Assembly (NCBI GenBank): GCA_016190375.1
Contig: JACPQR010000029.1
Coordinates: 1 to 35,150, forward strand
Length of the DNA: 35,150 nucleotides
Origin: Deltaproteobacteria bacterium
GTDB lineage: Bacteria; Myxococcota_A; Polyangia; JACPQR01
Reading direction: 5' to 3'
This document shows positions 24,157-32,856 of this stretch, piece after piece. The notes under the pieces were generated by a model. The model ran no database searches. It was not told the origin of the DNA and saw only the letters and a program-made list of their open reading frames with translations. Positions within the stretch are counted from its first letter, which is position 1, and each line of letters opens with the position of its first letter. Both the position numbers and the translations under genes were made by a program.

Positions 24157-25962
24157 ATGTCCGAGCTCCAGGTTCAAGCACCCGACGCCGTCCAGCCGCG
24201 ATCTCGATACCTGCCGGCGATCGGCTCGCGGGGGTACTACGTCCTGCTCGCGCTGGTCGCGATCTTCATCCTCGGTCCGCTCGGCGGCATCGCCGCGGCG
24301 TACATGAACTTCAGCCTGGGCTTCTTCGTCGGCGGCCAGGTGCTCGCCGGCATCCTGGGGAGCGCGATCACCTACGGCTACGGCGCGGAAGGGAAGCACG
24401 GCGCCAACTACATGCAGACGATGGCGGCCTCGGTCGCCTCCATGGCCGGGATGGCCGTCCTCATCCAGGCGATGGTCTGGCTGGGCATGGAGATGCCCGC
24501 GGCCTGGAAGATGATCCTCTTCTTCTGCTGCATCGGCATGTTCGGCGTCGGCCTCGGGATGCTCTACACGCCCATACTCGTCGACCGCCTCCAGCTCATC
24601 TATCCGTCCGGCTACGCGGTCGCCAACATCCTTCGCGCCCTCACGGACAAGCGCCTGCTCAAGCGCTCGATCGGGCAGCTCGGCGGCGGCACAGGCCTGG
24701 GGCTCGCGTTCGCCTGGCTCGCCGAGAAGGTCGCCTTCGCGGGCCAGATCGGCATCTCGGCCTCGACGATCGGCGCGGGCATGGTCGTCTCCTCGCGGAT
24801 CGCCGTCCCGGGCCTCGTCATGGGGCTCGTCGGCTGGTGGCTGACGCCCTATCTCAAGTCCATCCACTGGCTCCAGGCGAACGCTCCCTTCCGGAAGATC
24901 GGCTTCCTCATCGCGCTCGCCATGATCCTCGGGGCCGCGGTCGTCGATCTCACGATCATCGGCTTCCAGGCCGCCGCCAAGATCCGGGAGAAGGCGGCCG
25001 AGAAGGCGCCGCAGGACGAGTGGAAGCAGGTCCGCATGGGACGGCTGATCGCCTGGGTGATCTTCTGGGGGATCGCGCTCGTCGTCGTCGCGACAGCGGT
25101 GCTTCACCAGCCGCTCGGCTACACGCTCTTCGCGATCGGGCTCGCCCTCGTCTTCGTCCTCATCAACGGGATCTCGACCGGCATCAGCGACTCGAACCCG
25201 ATCTCGTCGGCGTTCGTGATCTCGATACTCCTCATGTCGGCCCTGGGGCTGAAGAGCCCGCTGGTCGGTCTCATCGCGGCGAGCATCCTGCTCATCTCCT
25301 GCTCGGTCGGCGTCGACATGCAGCAGGACCGGTCGACCGGCTGGCGGCTCGGCACGAACCGCGTCATCCAGTTCCGCTATCAGGTGATCGGCGTCCTCAT
25401 GGGCGCGGTCCTCTGCGTCGTCCTGGCCCGCGTCTTCATGGAGGCCTACCCCGTCCTCCGGGTCAACACGTTCGATGACCCCGAGGCAAAGGTCGGCCAG
25501 TGGCAGTCGGCCATGACCTTCAAGTTCGTGGGCGCGATCCGCGGGCTCGGGAACCTCCCCGGCTACCAGATCAAGGCGCTGCTCATCGGCCTCGGGATCG
25601 GCCTCGGGATCGAGATCGCCCGCAAGCTCCTCAGGAGGAACGCCCGCTACTCGGCCTGGGTCAAGAAGGCGGGCGTGGGCTTCGCGGTCGGGTGGGTGAT
25701 GGACTCGATCTTCCTGTCCTCTCCCTACGCGGCGTCGTTCGGCGGCTTCGTCGAGCTGCCGGTCGTGCTCTGGTACGCGGCGGGCGGCGTGCTCACCTCG
25801 ATCGTCGCCACGGCCGCGGCGCGTCGCGCGCGCACGAGGCAAGCGGACGACCTGCCCGAGGACATGAGCACCACCTCGCTCGTCGGCGGCGGCTTGATCG
25901 CGGGCGAGTCGCTCTACGCGCTGGCCTCGGGCGTGATCGGGCTTCTGGCGCTCCTCGCCTGA
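24157..25962 (+). CDS. OPT-family (oligopeptide/metal-chelate) transporter
   Basis: This 601-aa inner-membrane protein has about 14 hydrophobic segments, starting near residue 27. It contains OPT-type segments such as YMNFSLGFFVGGQVLAGILG, YPSGYAVANILRAL, NGISTGISDSNPISS and SCSVGVDMQQDRSTGW. OPT proteins carry small peptides or metal-chelate complexes driven by protons. The size is in the normal range for the bacterial branch. ATG 24157 follows GAAAGG. The convergent CBS gene ends 10 bp away. No substrate can be named from the sequence. Confidence 0.92.
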   Translation: MSELQVQAPDAVQPRSRYLPAIGSRGYYVLLALVAIFILGPLGGIAAAYMNFSLGFFVGGQVLAGILGSAITYGYGAEGKHGANYMQTMAASVASMAGMAVLIQAMVWLGMEMPAAWKMILFFCCIGMFGVGLGMLYTPILVDRLQLIYPSGYAVANILRALTDKRLLKRSIGQLGGGTGLGLAFAWLAEKVAFAGQIGISASTIGAGMVVSSRIAVPGLVMGLVGWWLTPYLKSIHWLQANAPFRKIGFLIALAMILGAAVVDLTIIGFQAAAKIREKAAEKAPQDEWKQVRMGRLIAWVIFWGIALVVVATAVLHQPLGYTLFAIGLALVFVLINGISTGISDSNPISSAFVISILLMSALGLKSPLVGLIAASILLISCSVGVDMQQDRSTGWRLGTNRVIQFRYQVIGVLMGAVLCVVLARVFMEAYPVLRVNTFDDPEAKVGQWQSAMTFKFVGAIRGLGNLPGYQIKALLIGLGIGLGIEIARKLLRRNARYSAWVKKAGVGFAVGWVMDSIFLSSPYAASFGGFVELPVVLWYAAGGVLTSIVATAAARRARTRQADDLPEDMSTTSLVGGGLIAGESLYALASGVIGLLALLA

Positions 25963-25972
25963 CGCGGCGGCG

Positions 25973-26527
25973 TCAGCCGCTCAACGCTTCGACGAGGGAC
26001 CTGCCGTCGCCGGTGCGAGACCACGTCGACAGCGCGCGCAGTACGTCCATCGACGTCACGATCCCCACGAGCTTGCCACCCTCCTCCACGAGGAGTCGGT
26101 GGACGCTCTCGGTGACCATCGTGCGGATCGCCTCGACCAGGGGCGCCTCCGCCCCGATGGCGAACACGTATGGCGACATCACGTCGGCGACGACGCCGTC
26201 CTCGCTCACCGTGCGGTCCCCCTGCGGCTCGGCTCCATCGGGCGTGACGCGGTAGTACAGCGAGATGCCCTCCCGATCCGTCCGATCGCGATCGGGATCG
26301 ACGAGATCGGTCTGGGTCACCACGCCGCGCGGCCGACCGTCAGGATCGATGACGGGCGCGCCGCTGATCCGACGAGTGGCGAAGAGGCGGGCGGCGGTGG
26401 CCAGGCTCGTGTCGGGCGCGACGGCCAGCACGTCCCGGCTCATGGCCGTGGCAACTGTCAACGCTTGCATGATCCCGTCTCGGAGCAAGCGGCATGCCGC
26501 AGCGTCCGACGCCGAATGCGCGCTCAT
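25973..26527 (-). CDS. Tandem CBS-domain protein
   Basis: This 184-aa protein has two CBS motifs: residues about 25-85 (MSRDVLAVAPDTSLATAARL, ISGAPVIDPDGRPRGVVTQTDL) and about 120-175 (DVMSPYVFAIGAEAPLVEAIR, VHRLLVEEGGKLVGIVTSMD). CBS pairs bind adenine nucleotides and act as regulatory switches. No enzyme domain is fused, so it probably works on a partner or senses energy state. I place the start at ATG 26527, with AAGGA 8 bases upstream; ATG 26470 is a possible alternative that would lose 19 residues. It lies tail to tail with the OPT transporter and could regulate transport, but that link rests on position alone. Confidence 0.88.
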   Translation of the reverse strand: MSAHSASDAAACRLLRDGIMQALTVATAMSRDVLAVAPDTSLATAARLFATRRISGAPVIDPDGRPRGVVTQTDLVDPDRDRTDREGISLYYRVTPDGAEPQGDRTVSEDGVVADVMSPYVFAIGAEAPLVEAIRTMVTESVHRLLVEEGGKLVGIVTSMDVLRALSTWSRTGDGRSLVEALSG

Positions 26528-26586
26528 TTCCGCATTCCTTGCGGTGGCCCCCGCGCGCCCGCGAAGGAACTGCGGGTGGACTACCA

Positions 26587-27048
26587 TCAGGTGGAATAGA
26601 GGCGCTCCAGGTCCACGAGAATGACGTCCTCGCCCGCCAGGCGCCGGAGGCCGGGGGCGAAACCGCGACCGGAGAAGAGAGCGAGCCGGCACTCCGACAC
26701 GTCGAGGCCACGCCCGAGGGCGAGCGCGCGCAAGCCCTGCAGTCGGGCGAGCGCAGCCGCACCGAGGCGCTGTCCCCACTTCACCTCTCCGAGGACCCTC
26801 AGGCGCCTTCCGTCGAGCGCGACCACGTCGATCTCGTGGGCGACTCGGGCGGCAGGATCGGAGAGCCGGCCACGCCCGACGCTGGAGACCGCGCCGCCGA
26901 TCACGGTCGGCCCCGCGAACGTGGCGGTCCACGCGCGACAGATCCGGTCGAAGGTCGGACCGACGACCTTCGCGAGGAACGTGGGCCGATCTCGGTCCCA
27001 GACGATTCGCGCGCCGCCCCGCTCGAGCTCCGCCCACGCGGGCCGCAT
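26587..27048 (-). pseudogene. Orphan DUF234-type nuclease-like domain (N-terminal ATPase missing)
   Basis: This 153-aa frame matches the C-terminal domain of DUF234 / archaeal-type AAA ATPases: a PTFDRICRAW helix, then HEIDVVALDG, LGEVKWG and a LALFSGRGF stretch. The E-D-(x)-E-x-K pattern is that of a PD-(D/E)XK-like nuclease fold. Full proteins are about 450 aa, with a P-loop ATPase in front. Here no ATPase is present, and the frame meets a stop about 10 codons upstream, next to the 20-bp inverted repeat at 27066-27125. ATG 27048 has no good ribosome site. It is either a truncated relic or a free-standing domain; I favour relic. Confidence 0.7.
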
Positions 27049-27065
27049 GACCGCGTGATGATGCC

Positions 27066-27125
27066 GGGGACGAGGTTAACAAGTTAACGAATGGACGCTT
27101 TCGTGAACTTGTTAACCTCGTCCCC
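27066..27125. repeat. Perfect 20-bp inverted repeat forming a long hairpin
   Basis: Arms 27066-27085 and 27106-27125 are exact reverse complements. They contain gttaac motifs and are AT-rich against the GC-rich surroundings. The stem continues after one mismatch by 4-5 further pairs around a short loop at 27092-27099. It begins at the stop codon of the beta-propeller lipoprotein and ends 18 bp before the start of the truncated DUF234 domain. There is no T-run on the minus strand after it. It may act as a transcription barrier for the lipoprotein gene or be a mobile palindrome. Confidence 0.92.
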
Positions 27126-28933
27126 TAGTCCAGCGGCATTCGGGCGAAGTTCCGCATCTCGCGGACTTGCGTCGTGACCTGGGCCACCGAAGCGGCGACG
27201 AAGCGGCCGTCTCGCGAGACGTCCACCCCGAGGCGGAAGGGATCGACGTTCTCCGGCAGCTCCACGAGCGGATCGCGGCGGCCGGTCGCCAGGTCGAGCT
27301 TCGAGACGCGCAGGCGCGCGGCCTCCTCGAGGACGAACACGGCGTTGTCCGTGGCGGGGCCGATGAGCCATGTCTGCTTGGGGTCGACGCGCAGGACCTC
27401 GGGGCGGCGGCGGCCGTCGAGGTGCATGCGTACGAGCTCGGTGCCGCCGCCCTGCTTGGGCCTGACGACGAGGAGGGCGCTCAGGCGCGGGTCCCAGGCG
27501 AACGAGAGGACGACCGGAGCGACCTCGACGGGATCGCCGCCGCCCAGAGGGAGAACCATCAGAGCCTGCTGGCCGTTCTTCGTCGTCAGGTACGCGAGGC
27601 TTCGACCGTCCGGCGAGAACCTCGGCGGTCTTCCGGCGACGACGTTGGCGCCGTGCGTCAGCGGAGCCTCGGCCGCGCGGATGGGCTGGGGCGGCCGCGA
27701 GCCACGGGTTCCCTCGTCGCCCGCTCGGAAGAGGTGGAGCACGATCTCCAGCCCGCCTTCGCGGGGAGACAGGTAGGCGAGCGACGATCCGTCGGGTGCC
27801 CAGACGGGGAGCGCCTCTGGCTCGGTCGTCTCGGTCAAGGCGCGGCCCGAGCCGTCGTCGACGCGGCCGATCACCAGGTTGGAGGCGTTCGCGGAGGAGA
27901 TCACGTACGCGATCTGGAAGCCGTCGGGCGACAGCGAGGGCTGGATCCGGTCCGCTCCGCCCTCGGCCAGGACGCGGGGCGGCTCCGTACGACCCGACTC
28001 GTACAGGAGCACCTTCGCCCTCGCGTCGTCGTACACGGCCCACCGCAGCGCTCGCCCGTCCGCCGACACGGCCGGAACGCCATCCTCCGACGCCGTCCCG
28101 GCCACCCTGACGGGACGGCCGCCGCCCGCAGGGACCGCCCAGATGTCCCGGTCGGCGCCGCGGTGCGCGGAGTGGAGGATCCACGCTCCGTCGGCGGTCC
28201 ACGCCAGGTCGAGGCAGCCCGCCGAGTCCGTCGTGACCTGTCGCGGCTCGCCTCCCGCGGCCGGCACGACGAAGACGTCGCTCGGCTCGAGCACGCCCCC
28301 GAACGCCTCGGGGTAGCGGAGGAACGCGATCTTCGATCCGTCCGGCGACGCCGCGGCTCCCCTGAAGAGCTGACCAGGCGCCGCGGGCACCACGGTGCGC
28401 GCCGTCCCGGCCGCGACCTCGACGACGTCGAGCGTGGCGGCCGTGAAGTTGGTCCCCGTGGAGGCGAGCGTGATGACGTGCGCGCCGTCTGGCATCCAGG
28501 ACAGGAAGTAGCCCGCCGACACGCGACGGCCGGGGTCGGTCCCCGCGAGGGGACGCACCCACACCTCGGGGTTCGCCGCATCCGTTGCCTTCGTGAAGGC
28601 CACCTGGCTGCCGTCCGGCGATGGGCGCAGCGCGATGACCCCGGTCGCGCTCCAGCCCTCGGGCGTCGCCACGTCGCTCGCGCCAGGCGCGAGCACGCCG
28701 GGCACGGCCCCGGAGCCCATGAGAAGCGAGGCGATCCAGCGACCGTCCGCGAGCGGCATGAGCGAACGGATCCTGCCCGTCGCCGACGCGACGACGACCT
28801 CGTCCGGATGGAAGGCGGGTGGAAGCGGAGGACGCCGGGGACCGGGCGAGACCGTGGGCGCGCGAGCCGGTGCGGTCGCCTCGGCCCCGCCGCAGCCGGC
28901 GACGAGGGCGGTCAGAAGGATGGCGGTTCTCAT
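27125..28933 (-). CDS. TolB-like beta-propeller lipoprotein
   Basis: This 602-aa protein has a short signal peptide with lipobox ALVAGC, then a Pro-rich linker and a long run of WD40-like / TolB-type blades. The recurring motif is SPDG(S)(K/Q/R)(I/V)A(F/Y): RPSPDGSQVAF, SPDGSKIAFLR, SPDGFQIAYV, APDGSSLAYLS, SPDGRSLAYLT. Such proteins scaffold or bind other envelope proteins; no peptidase domain is fused. ATG 28933 was chosen because it gives the lipobox; the open frame runs on upstream through the antisense of cpaB and tadB and is not real. It is divergent from the Tad-like cluster by 57 bp and ends at the hairpin. Confidence 0.88.
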   Translation of the reverse strand: MRTAILLTALVAGCGGAEATAPARAPTVSPGPRRPPLPPAFHPDEVVVASATGRIRSLMPLADGRWIASLLMGSGAVPGVLAPGASDVATPEGWSATGVIALRPSPDGSQVAFTKATDAANPEVWVRPLAGTDPGRRVSAGYFLSWMPDGAHVITLASTGTNFTAATLDVVEVAAGTARTVVPAAPGQLFRGAAASPDGSKIAFLRYPEAFGGVLEPSDVFVVPAAGGEPRQVTTDSAGCLDLAWTADGAWILHSAHRGADRDIWAVPAGGGRPVRVAGTASEDGVPAVSADGRALRWAVYDDARAKVLLYESGRTEPPRVLAEGGADRIQPSLSPDGFQIAYVISSANASNLVIGRVDDGSGRALTETTEPEALPVWAPDGSSLAYLSPREGGLEIVLHLFRAGDEGTRGSRPPQPIRAAEAPLTHGANVVAGRPPRFSPDGRSLAYLTTKNGQQALMVLPLGGGDPVEVAPVVLSFAWDPRLSALLVVRPKQGGGTELVRMHLDGRRRPEVLRVDPKQTWLIGPATDNAVFVLEEAARLRVSKLDLATGRRDPLVELPENVDPFRLGVDVSRDGRFVAASVAQVTTQVREMRNFARMPLD

Positions 28934-28976
28934 CGAGGGCCCTTCTACTCGATCGCGCGAACCTCGAAAAGCGCGG

Positions 28977-28982
28977 TACACT
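28977..28982 (+). promoter_or_regulatory. Putative -10 box TACACT for the Tad-like cluster
   Basis: TACACT ends 8 bases before GTG 28991, in the 57-bp divergent gap. It is the best candidate promoter for the cpaB-tadB-tadC-FHA run. No -35 hexamer is obvious. Confidence 0.45.
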
Positions 28983-28990
28983 CCCGATCC

Positions 28991-29779
28991 GTGCTCAAGG
29001 GCAAGGCCCCGATCGTCGTGGCGCTGGTCTTCGGTCTCCTGGCCGTCCTCATTGCCTGGCGGGCGATCAAGCTGCGCGAGGAGGAGGTCACGGCGGGCTG
29101 GGACCTGCGCGAGGTCGTCGTCGCCGCCGAGGACATCCAGCCCGGCCAGCGGCTGACGACCGACAACCTGGCGAAGGGCCAGATGCCCTCGAAGTTCGTC
29201 TACGACAGCGTCCTTCTGCCCGACGACCTGGAGGTGGCGCTGTCGAGCGAGGTCCTGGTCCCCATCAAGCGCGGAGAGCCCGTCCACTGGTACCAGGTGC
29301 AGGGGATCCGCGCGCTCGAGAAGCTGTCGACCGCGGTGCGGCCGCGCTTCCGCGCCGTCACGGTCGCCGTCAACGAGAGCTCCTCCGTCGGGCACTGGGT
29401 GCGGCCGAACGACTCGGTGGATCTGCTCGGCACGTTCCGCGACCCGACGCGCCGCGATCTCGCGGCGGTCACGCTGCTCCAGAACATCACGGTGCTCGCG
29501 ACGGGGAAGACGAGCGCGAACCTGCAGGCCTCGGACGAGCGAACCGACTACACCAACGTCACCCTCCTCGTCCTCCCGCAGGAGGCGGAGCTCATCGTCC
29601 TGGCGCAGGAGCTCGGCAACCTCACCCTGACGCTCCGCAACCGCGAGGACATCGGCCTGCTCGACGAGCGCGGCCGGACCACGATCGAGACCATCCTCAA
29701 CGAAGGCGGGCTGCAGAAGCTGGAGGAGCGGCGGCGGAGCATCATCAAGATCATCCGCGGGCTCCAGCAGTCCAGGTAG
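28991..29779 (+). CDS. cpaB: CpaB/RcpC-like SAF-domain protein of a Tad pilus system
   Basis: This 262-aa protein has one N-terminal membrane segment (about 7-24) and an SAF domain (about 40-100: VVVAAEDIQPGQRLTTDNLAKGQMPSKFV). A second beta-rich domain follows, with VRPNDSVDLLGTFRD and ITVLATGK. This is the pattern of CpaB/RcpC, the periplasmic part of Tad/Flp pilus machines that works with the secretin. It lacks long inserts and is of normal size. The short cytosolic start and GTG 28991 fit the membrane helix. It is followed by tadB after 4 bases. No secretin or pilin gene is in the window. Confidence 0.85.
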   Translation: MLKGKAPIVVALVFGLLAVLIAWRAIKLREEEVTAGWDLREVVVAAEDIQPGQRLTTDNLAKGQMPSKFVYDSVLLPDDLEVALSSEVLVPIKRGEPVHWYQVQGIRALEKLSTAVRPRFRAVTVAVNESSSVGHWVRPNDSVDLLGTFRDPTRRDLAAVTLLQNITVLATGKTSANLQASDERTDYTNVTLLVLPQEAELIVLAQELGNLTLTLRNREDIGLLDERGRTTIETILNEGGLQKLEERRRSIIKIIRGLQQSR

Positions 29780-29783
29780 CGGA

Positions 29784-30626
29784 GTGGTCGGCGTCGTCGC
29801 GCTCTGCGTCTTCTTCGCGGTCTTCGTGGCCGCGATGATCGTCATGTCGATCCTGTCGGCGGCGCTCGCCGAGTACGAGAAGAAGTACGTCACGAAGGGC
29901 GCCCGCGAGCTCGGGGACATGTTCCTCTTCATCTCGCCGCGCCAGCTCCTCATCTTCAACTGCACGCTCGCGGGCGTGCTCCTGCTCCTCGGCTTCCTCT
30001 TGATGAACTGGTTCTTCGCGATCCTCTGCGGGCTCGTGGGCTTCATCCTCCCGCGCTACCTCATCCGCTACTACCGCAAGCGGCGGATCGCGCGCTTCAA
30101 CCAGCAGTTCGTGGACGCCCTGACCCAGATGTCCGCCGCGTTCCGCGCGGGTCTCACGATGCCCCAGGCGATGGAGAACGTGTCGCAGGAGGCGCCGTCG
30201 CCGCTAGGGCAGGAGTTCCGGCTGACCATCCGCGAGCTCAAGCTCGGCCTGCACCTGGACGAGGCGCTCGAGAACATGTCGAAGCGCGTCGGCAGCGAGG
30301 ACCTCACCCTGACCGTCACCGCGTCGAACATCTCCCGCCAGCTCGGCGGGAACATGGCCGAGATGTTCGAGATCATCGCGTCGACGATCCGCGAGCGCTT
30401 CCGCCTCGAGGGCAAGATCCGGGCGCTGACGGCGCAGGGCAAGCTCCAGGGCTGGATCGTGGGGATGATGCCGCTCCTGCTCGGCGCCGCGATCTACGCG
30501 ATCCGGCCCGACCTGATGGTGCCGATGCTCCAGAGCTGGTTCGGCTACGGTCTCATCGCGATCGTGATCGTGATGGAGGTGTGCGGGATGTTCTTCATCC
30601 GGAGGATCGTGGACATCGACGTGTGA
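29784..30626 (+). CDS. tadB: TadB-like type II secretion F-domain protein
   Basis: This 280-aa inner-membrane protein has hydrophobic segments at about 3-27, 55-95 (two), 220-240 and 250-272. Between the second and third groups lies a cytosolic T2SF domain (FVDALTQMSAAFRAGLTMPQAMENVSQE, LGLHLDEALENMSKRVGSEDL, SRQLGGNMAEMFEIIASTIRERF). It is a core platform protein for pilus assembly. GTG 29784 is the first start after the cpaB stop. Its TGA shares a base with the tadC ATG (TGATG), so the two are coupled. The length is normal for TadB. Confidence 0.9.
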   Translation: MVGVVALCVFFAVFVAAMIVMSILSAALAEYEKKYVTKGARELGDMFLFISPRQLLIFNCTLAGVLLLLGFLLMNWFFAILCGLVGFILPRYLIRYYRKRRIARFNQQFVDALTQMSAAFRAGLTMPQAMENVSQEAPSPLGQEFRLTIRELKLGLHLDEALENMSKRVGSEDLTLTVTASNISRQLGGNMAEMFEIIASTIRERFRLEGKIRALTAQGKLQGWIVGMMPLLLGAAIYAIRPDLMVPMLQSWFGYGLIAIVIVMEVCGMFFIRRIVDIDV

Positions 30627-31513
30627 TGCTGGTCCTCGGTCACATCGCGCTCTTCTCCGCGTCGCTCGTCCTCGCCGGGCTGGCGGGGTTCTTCCTCCTT
30701 CGCGGTCTGTACCCCGATCGCCTCCTCGCCGAGGCCGAGGCCGTCAAGGCCGCCGGCGAGCTGGGGGGTGCGGAGCACCCCGTCCGGCGCGCCGTCCTCG
30801 ATCGCTTCACGGGCTGGAGCGCCCGCTTCCTCAGGCAGAAGAGGCAGGAGAGCCTGAAGAAGCGCTTCCTCATGATGGGCGCACCGCACCTGAGGCCCGT
30901 CGATTTCATCACGTACCAGCAGCTCTCCGCCGTCTTCTTCCTCGCCTTCGGGCTGCTCCTCCTCTGGTTCTTCGGCTACCCGCTCTGGGCCTCGGCGGCG
31001 TTCATGGCGGTCGGGCTCGGCCTTCCTCACGTCTGGCTGAACGATCAGATCAAGCGGCGCCACAAGGCCGTCGGACGAGAGCTTCCCTACGCGCTCGACC
31101 TCCTGACGCTCTCGGTCGAGGCTGGCCTCGACTTCGCGTCTGCCGTCGGCACCGTCGTGCAGCGCGGGATGAAGGGCGCGCTCCACGAGGAGCTGTCCAT
31201 CATGCTGAACGAGATCCGCATGGGGAAGACTCGCGAGGAGGCGCTGCGCAACCTGGGCAACCGCGTCGGTCTCACCGCGCTGACGCAGTTCGTCAGTAAC
31301 CTCATCCAGGCCGATCGCATGGGAACCTCGCTCGGAAAGGTCCTGAGGATCCAGGCGACCCAGATGCGCATCGACCGCACGCACCGGGCCGAGAAGCTCG
31401 CGGGCGAGGCGCCCGTCAAGCTCCTGTTCCCGCTGATCCTCTGCATCTTCCCGACCGTGTTCCTCATCCTGTTCGGGCCAATCGCGTACAGGCTCCTCAC
31501 CGGGGGCGAGTAG
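30626..31513 (+). CDS. tadC: TadC-like type II secretion F-domain protein
   Basis: This 295-aa protein starts at ATG 30626, inside the tadB stop codon (TGATG). It has a membrane segment near residues 5-27, a soluble helical stretch, two hydrophobic segments (about 85-130), a T2SF domain (LPYALDLLTLSVEAGLDFASAVGTVVQR, RMGKTREEALRNLGNRVGL, QFVSNLIQADRMGTSLGKVLRIQ) and a C-terminal helix (about 270-290). TadB and TadC form the inner-membrane platform on which a TadA ATPase acts. TadA, pilin and secretin genes are not in this window. The FHA gene follows with no gap. Confidence 0.9.
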   Translation: MLVLGHIALFSASLVLAGLAGFFLLRGLYPDRLLAEAEAVKAAGELGGAEHPVRRAVLDRFTGWSARFLRQKRQESLKKRFLMMGAPHLRPVDFITYQQLSAVFFLAFGLLLLWFFGYPLWASAAFMAVGLGLPHVWLNDQIKRRHKAVGRELPYALDLLTLSVEAGLDFASAVGTVVQRGMKGALHEELSIMLNEIRMGKTREEALRNLGNRVGLTALTQFVSNLIQADRMGTSLGKVLRIQATQMRIDRTHRAEKLAGEAPVKLLFPLILCIFPTVFLILFGPIAYRLLTGGE

Positions 31514-32803
31514 GTGCCGCGACCGAAGAAGCGTGCTCAGGAGGCGAAGCCGCGGGCGAAGCACGGCGCCTACCTCGCGATCATGGACGGCCCGAACGCC
31601 GGCAAGGAGATCGGGATCGAGGCGGGCCTCACGATCGGACGCACGGCGGACAACCAGATCGTGATCCACGACGCCGGAGTCTCGCGGCGCCACGCAGAGA
31701 TCAAGTGCGAGGGCGGCGTCTACACGCTGCGGGACCTAGGGAGCGCCAACGGCACTCTCCTGAATGACGCCAAGATCGGCGGGATCGAGGTGCTGCGGAG
31801 TGGCGACGTGATCGTGGTCGGCGCGACCGGAATGACGTTCAACTCGACCGAGGACTCGCGCCCCCTGGCCGGCGAGTCGACGCGGCTCGCCTCGGTGGCG
31901 GAAGTCGAGAGCTCGGGGCCGCCGACCGATCCGGGGATGTCCTTGGCCGCTGTCCAGCCCCGCAAGCGCGCTCGAGGGCTCCTCGTCGCCGCGGGCATCC
32001 TCAGCGTGCTCTTCGCTCTCGGATTCGGCGTCCTCGAGGTCCTGCGAGGCACCGACGTCATCGGGCCGCCCGACCTGTCGAACGAGGTGATCGAGGTCTC
32101 GGACGGCAACGAGTTCTTCGACCGGAGCTTCGGCGACGGCCGCTTCGACCAGCAACACCCCTCGATGGCGAACTTCTCGTTCGCCTACCTCCGCGGCCGG
32201 GCGACGGTGCAGTACGCCGCCTGGGGGATCGAGTCGCAGGGCGAGGTGCTGGTCGCCGCGAACGGGACGGTCATCGGCTCCGTCCCGACCACCGGCGGCG
32301 CCTGGAAGTACGGCCTGTACCTCGAGATCCCTCGTAACCTCTTGAAGGCCGGAACCGGCAACGTCGTGTCGTTTCGCCAGACCCGCGGCGACGCCTGGGA
32401 GGTGGGCTACCTCCGGATCAAGCAGGATCCCCTGCTGCCGCCGAACCCGGCCGAGGCCGAGAACCAGATCCAGCTCGCCCGCAAGCTGCACGAGGATCGG
32501 GACGTCGAGCCCGCGAACCTCTGGAACGCGATGCTGAAGTACAGGCTCGCCGCCGACCTCATGGAGCTGGCGAACCCGCGCCCGGAGGCCTATCGCGAGG
32601 CGATCAGGATGGCCGATCGCATCAACGACGAGCTGAACGACGTCTTCCAGCAGGGTCGGTTCAGCGCCGAGAGGGAGTACCGGTTCGGGAACCTCGAGGC
32701 GGCCAGGCGCTACGTCCAGCAGACCATTGCCCACTTCCCGGACCGGCGCGACGTGCGCTATCGGGAGCTGCAGACCTACCTCGAGGCCCTCGAGTCGGAG
32801 TAG
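31514..32803 (+). CDS. FHA-domain membrane protein (first of two)
   Basis: This 429-aa protein starts at GTG 31514, directly after the tadC stop. The FHA domain (about 18-110) is complete: LTIGRTADNQIVI (Gly42-Arg43), AGVSRRHAEI (Ser57, His60) and LGSANGTLL (Asn79-Gly80), the residues that read phosphothreonine. A membrane helix follows at about 154-176. The rest (about 180-429) is extracytoplasmic: a beta-rich part (about 190-310), then helices that look like TPR-type repeats. The N-terminal 17 residues are very basic. It probably links Ser/Thr phosphorylation in the cytosol to the pilus machine. The co-directional position and lack of a gap make it part of the Tad unit. Confidence 0.9.
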   Translation: MPRPKKRAQEAKPRAKHGAYLAIMDGPNAGKEIGIEAGLTIGRTADNQIVIHDAGVSRRHAEIKCEGGVYTLRDLGSANGTLLNDAKIGGIEVLRSGDVIVVGATGMTFNSTEDSRPLAGESTRLASVAEVESSGPPTDPGMSLAAVQPRKRARGLLVAAGILSVLFALGFGVLEVLRGTDVIGPPDLSNEVIEVSDGNEFFDRSFGDGRFDQQHPSMANFSFAYLRGRATVQYAAWGIESQGEVLVAANGTVIGSVPTTGGAWKYGLYLEIPRNLLKAGTGNVVSFRQTRGDAWEVGYLRIKQDPLLPPNPAEAENQIQLARKLHEDRDVEPANLWNAMLKYRLAADLMELANPRPEAYREAIRMADRINDELNDVFQQGRFSAEREYRFGNLEAARRYVQQTIAHFPDRRDVRYRELQTYLEALESE

Positions 32804-32838
32804 GCGCTCGCCCGTTGGCGTCGAAGCCCAGGGCACGG

Positions 32839-32844
32839 TATATT
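32839..32844 (+). promoter_or_regulatory. Putative -10 box TATATT before the second FHA gene
   Basis: TATATT ends 12 bases before GTG 32857, in the 53-bp gap after the first FHA gene. It may add a second transcription start to the operon. Confidence 0.4.
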
Positions 32845-32856
32845 CGCTCTAGTTTC

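Noticed and set aside
23239..25842. 867-aa minus-strand frame over the phosphatase and OPT genes
   Set aside because: Highly charged, domain-free antisense frame; the plus strand has clear motifs and membrane segments.
27066..27125. Rho-independent terminator
   Set aside because: The stem is long and perfect but no T-run follows on either strand, and perfect 20-bp arms are unusual for terminators.
27125..30046. Extension of the propeller lipoprotein to 973 aa
   Set aside because: The added part overlaps cpaB and tadB in antisense; the lipobox start at 28933 explains the protein.
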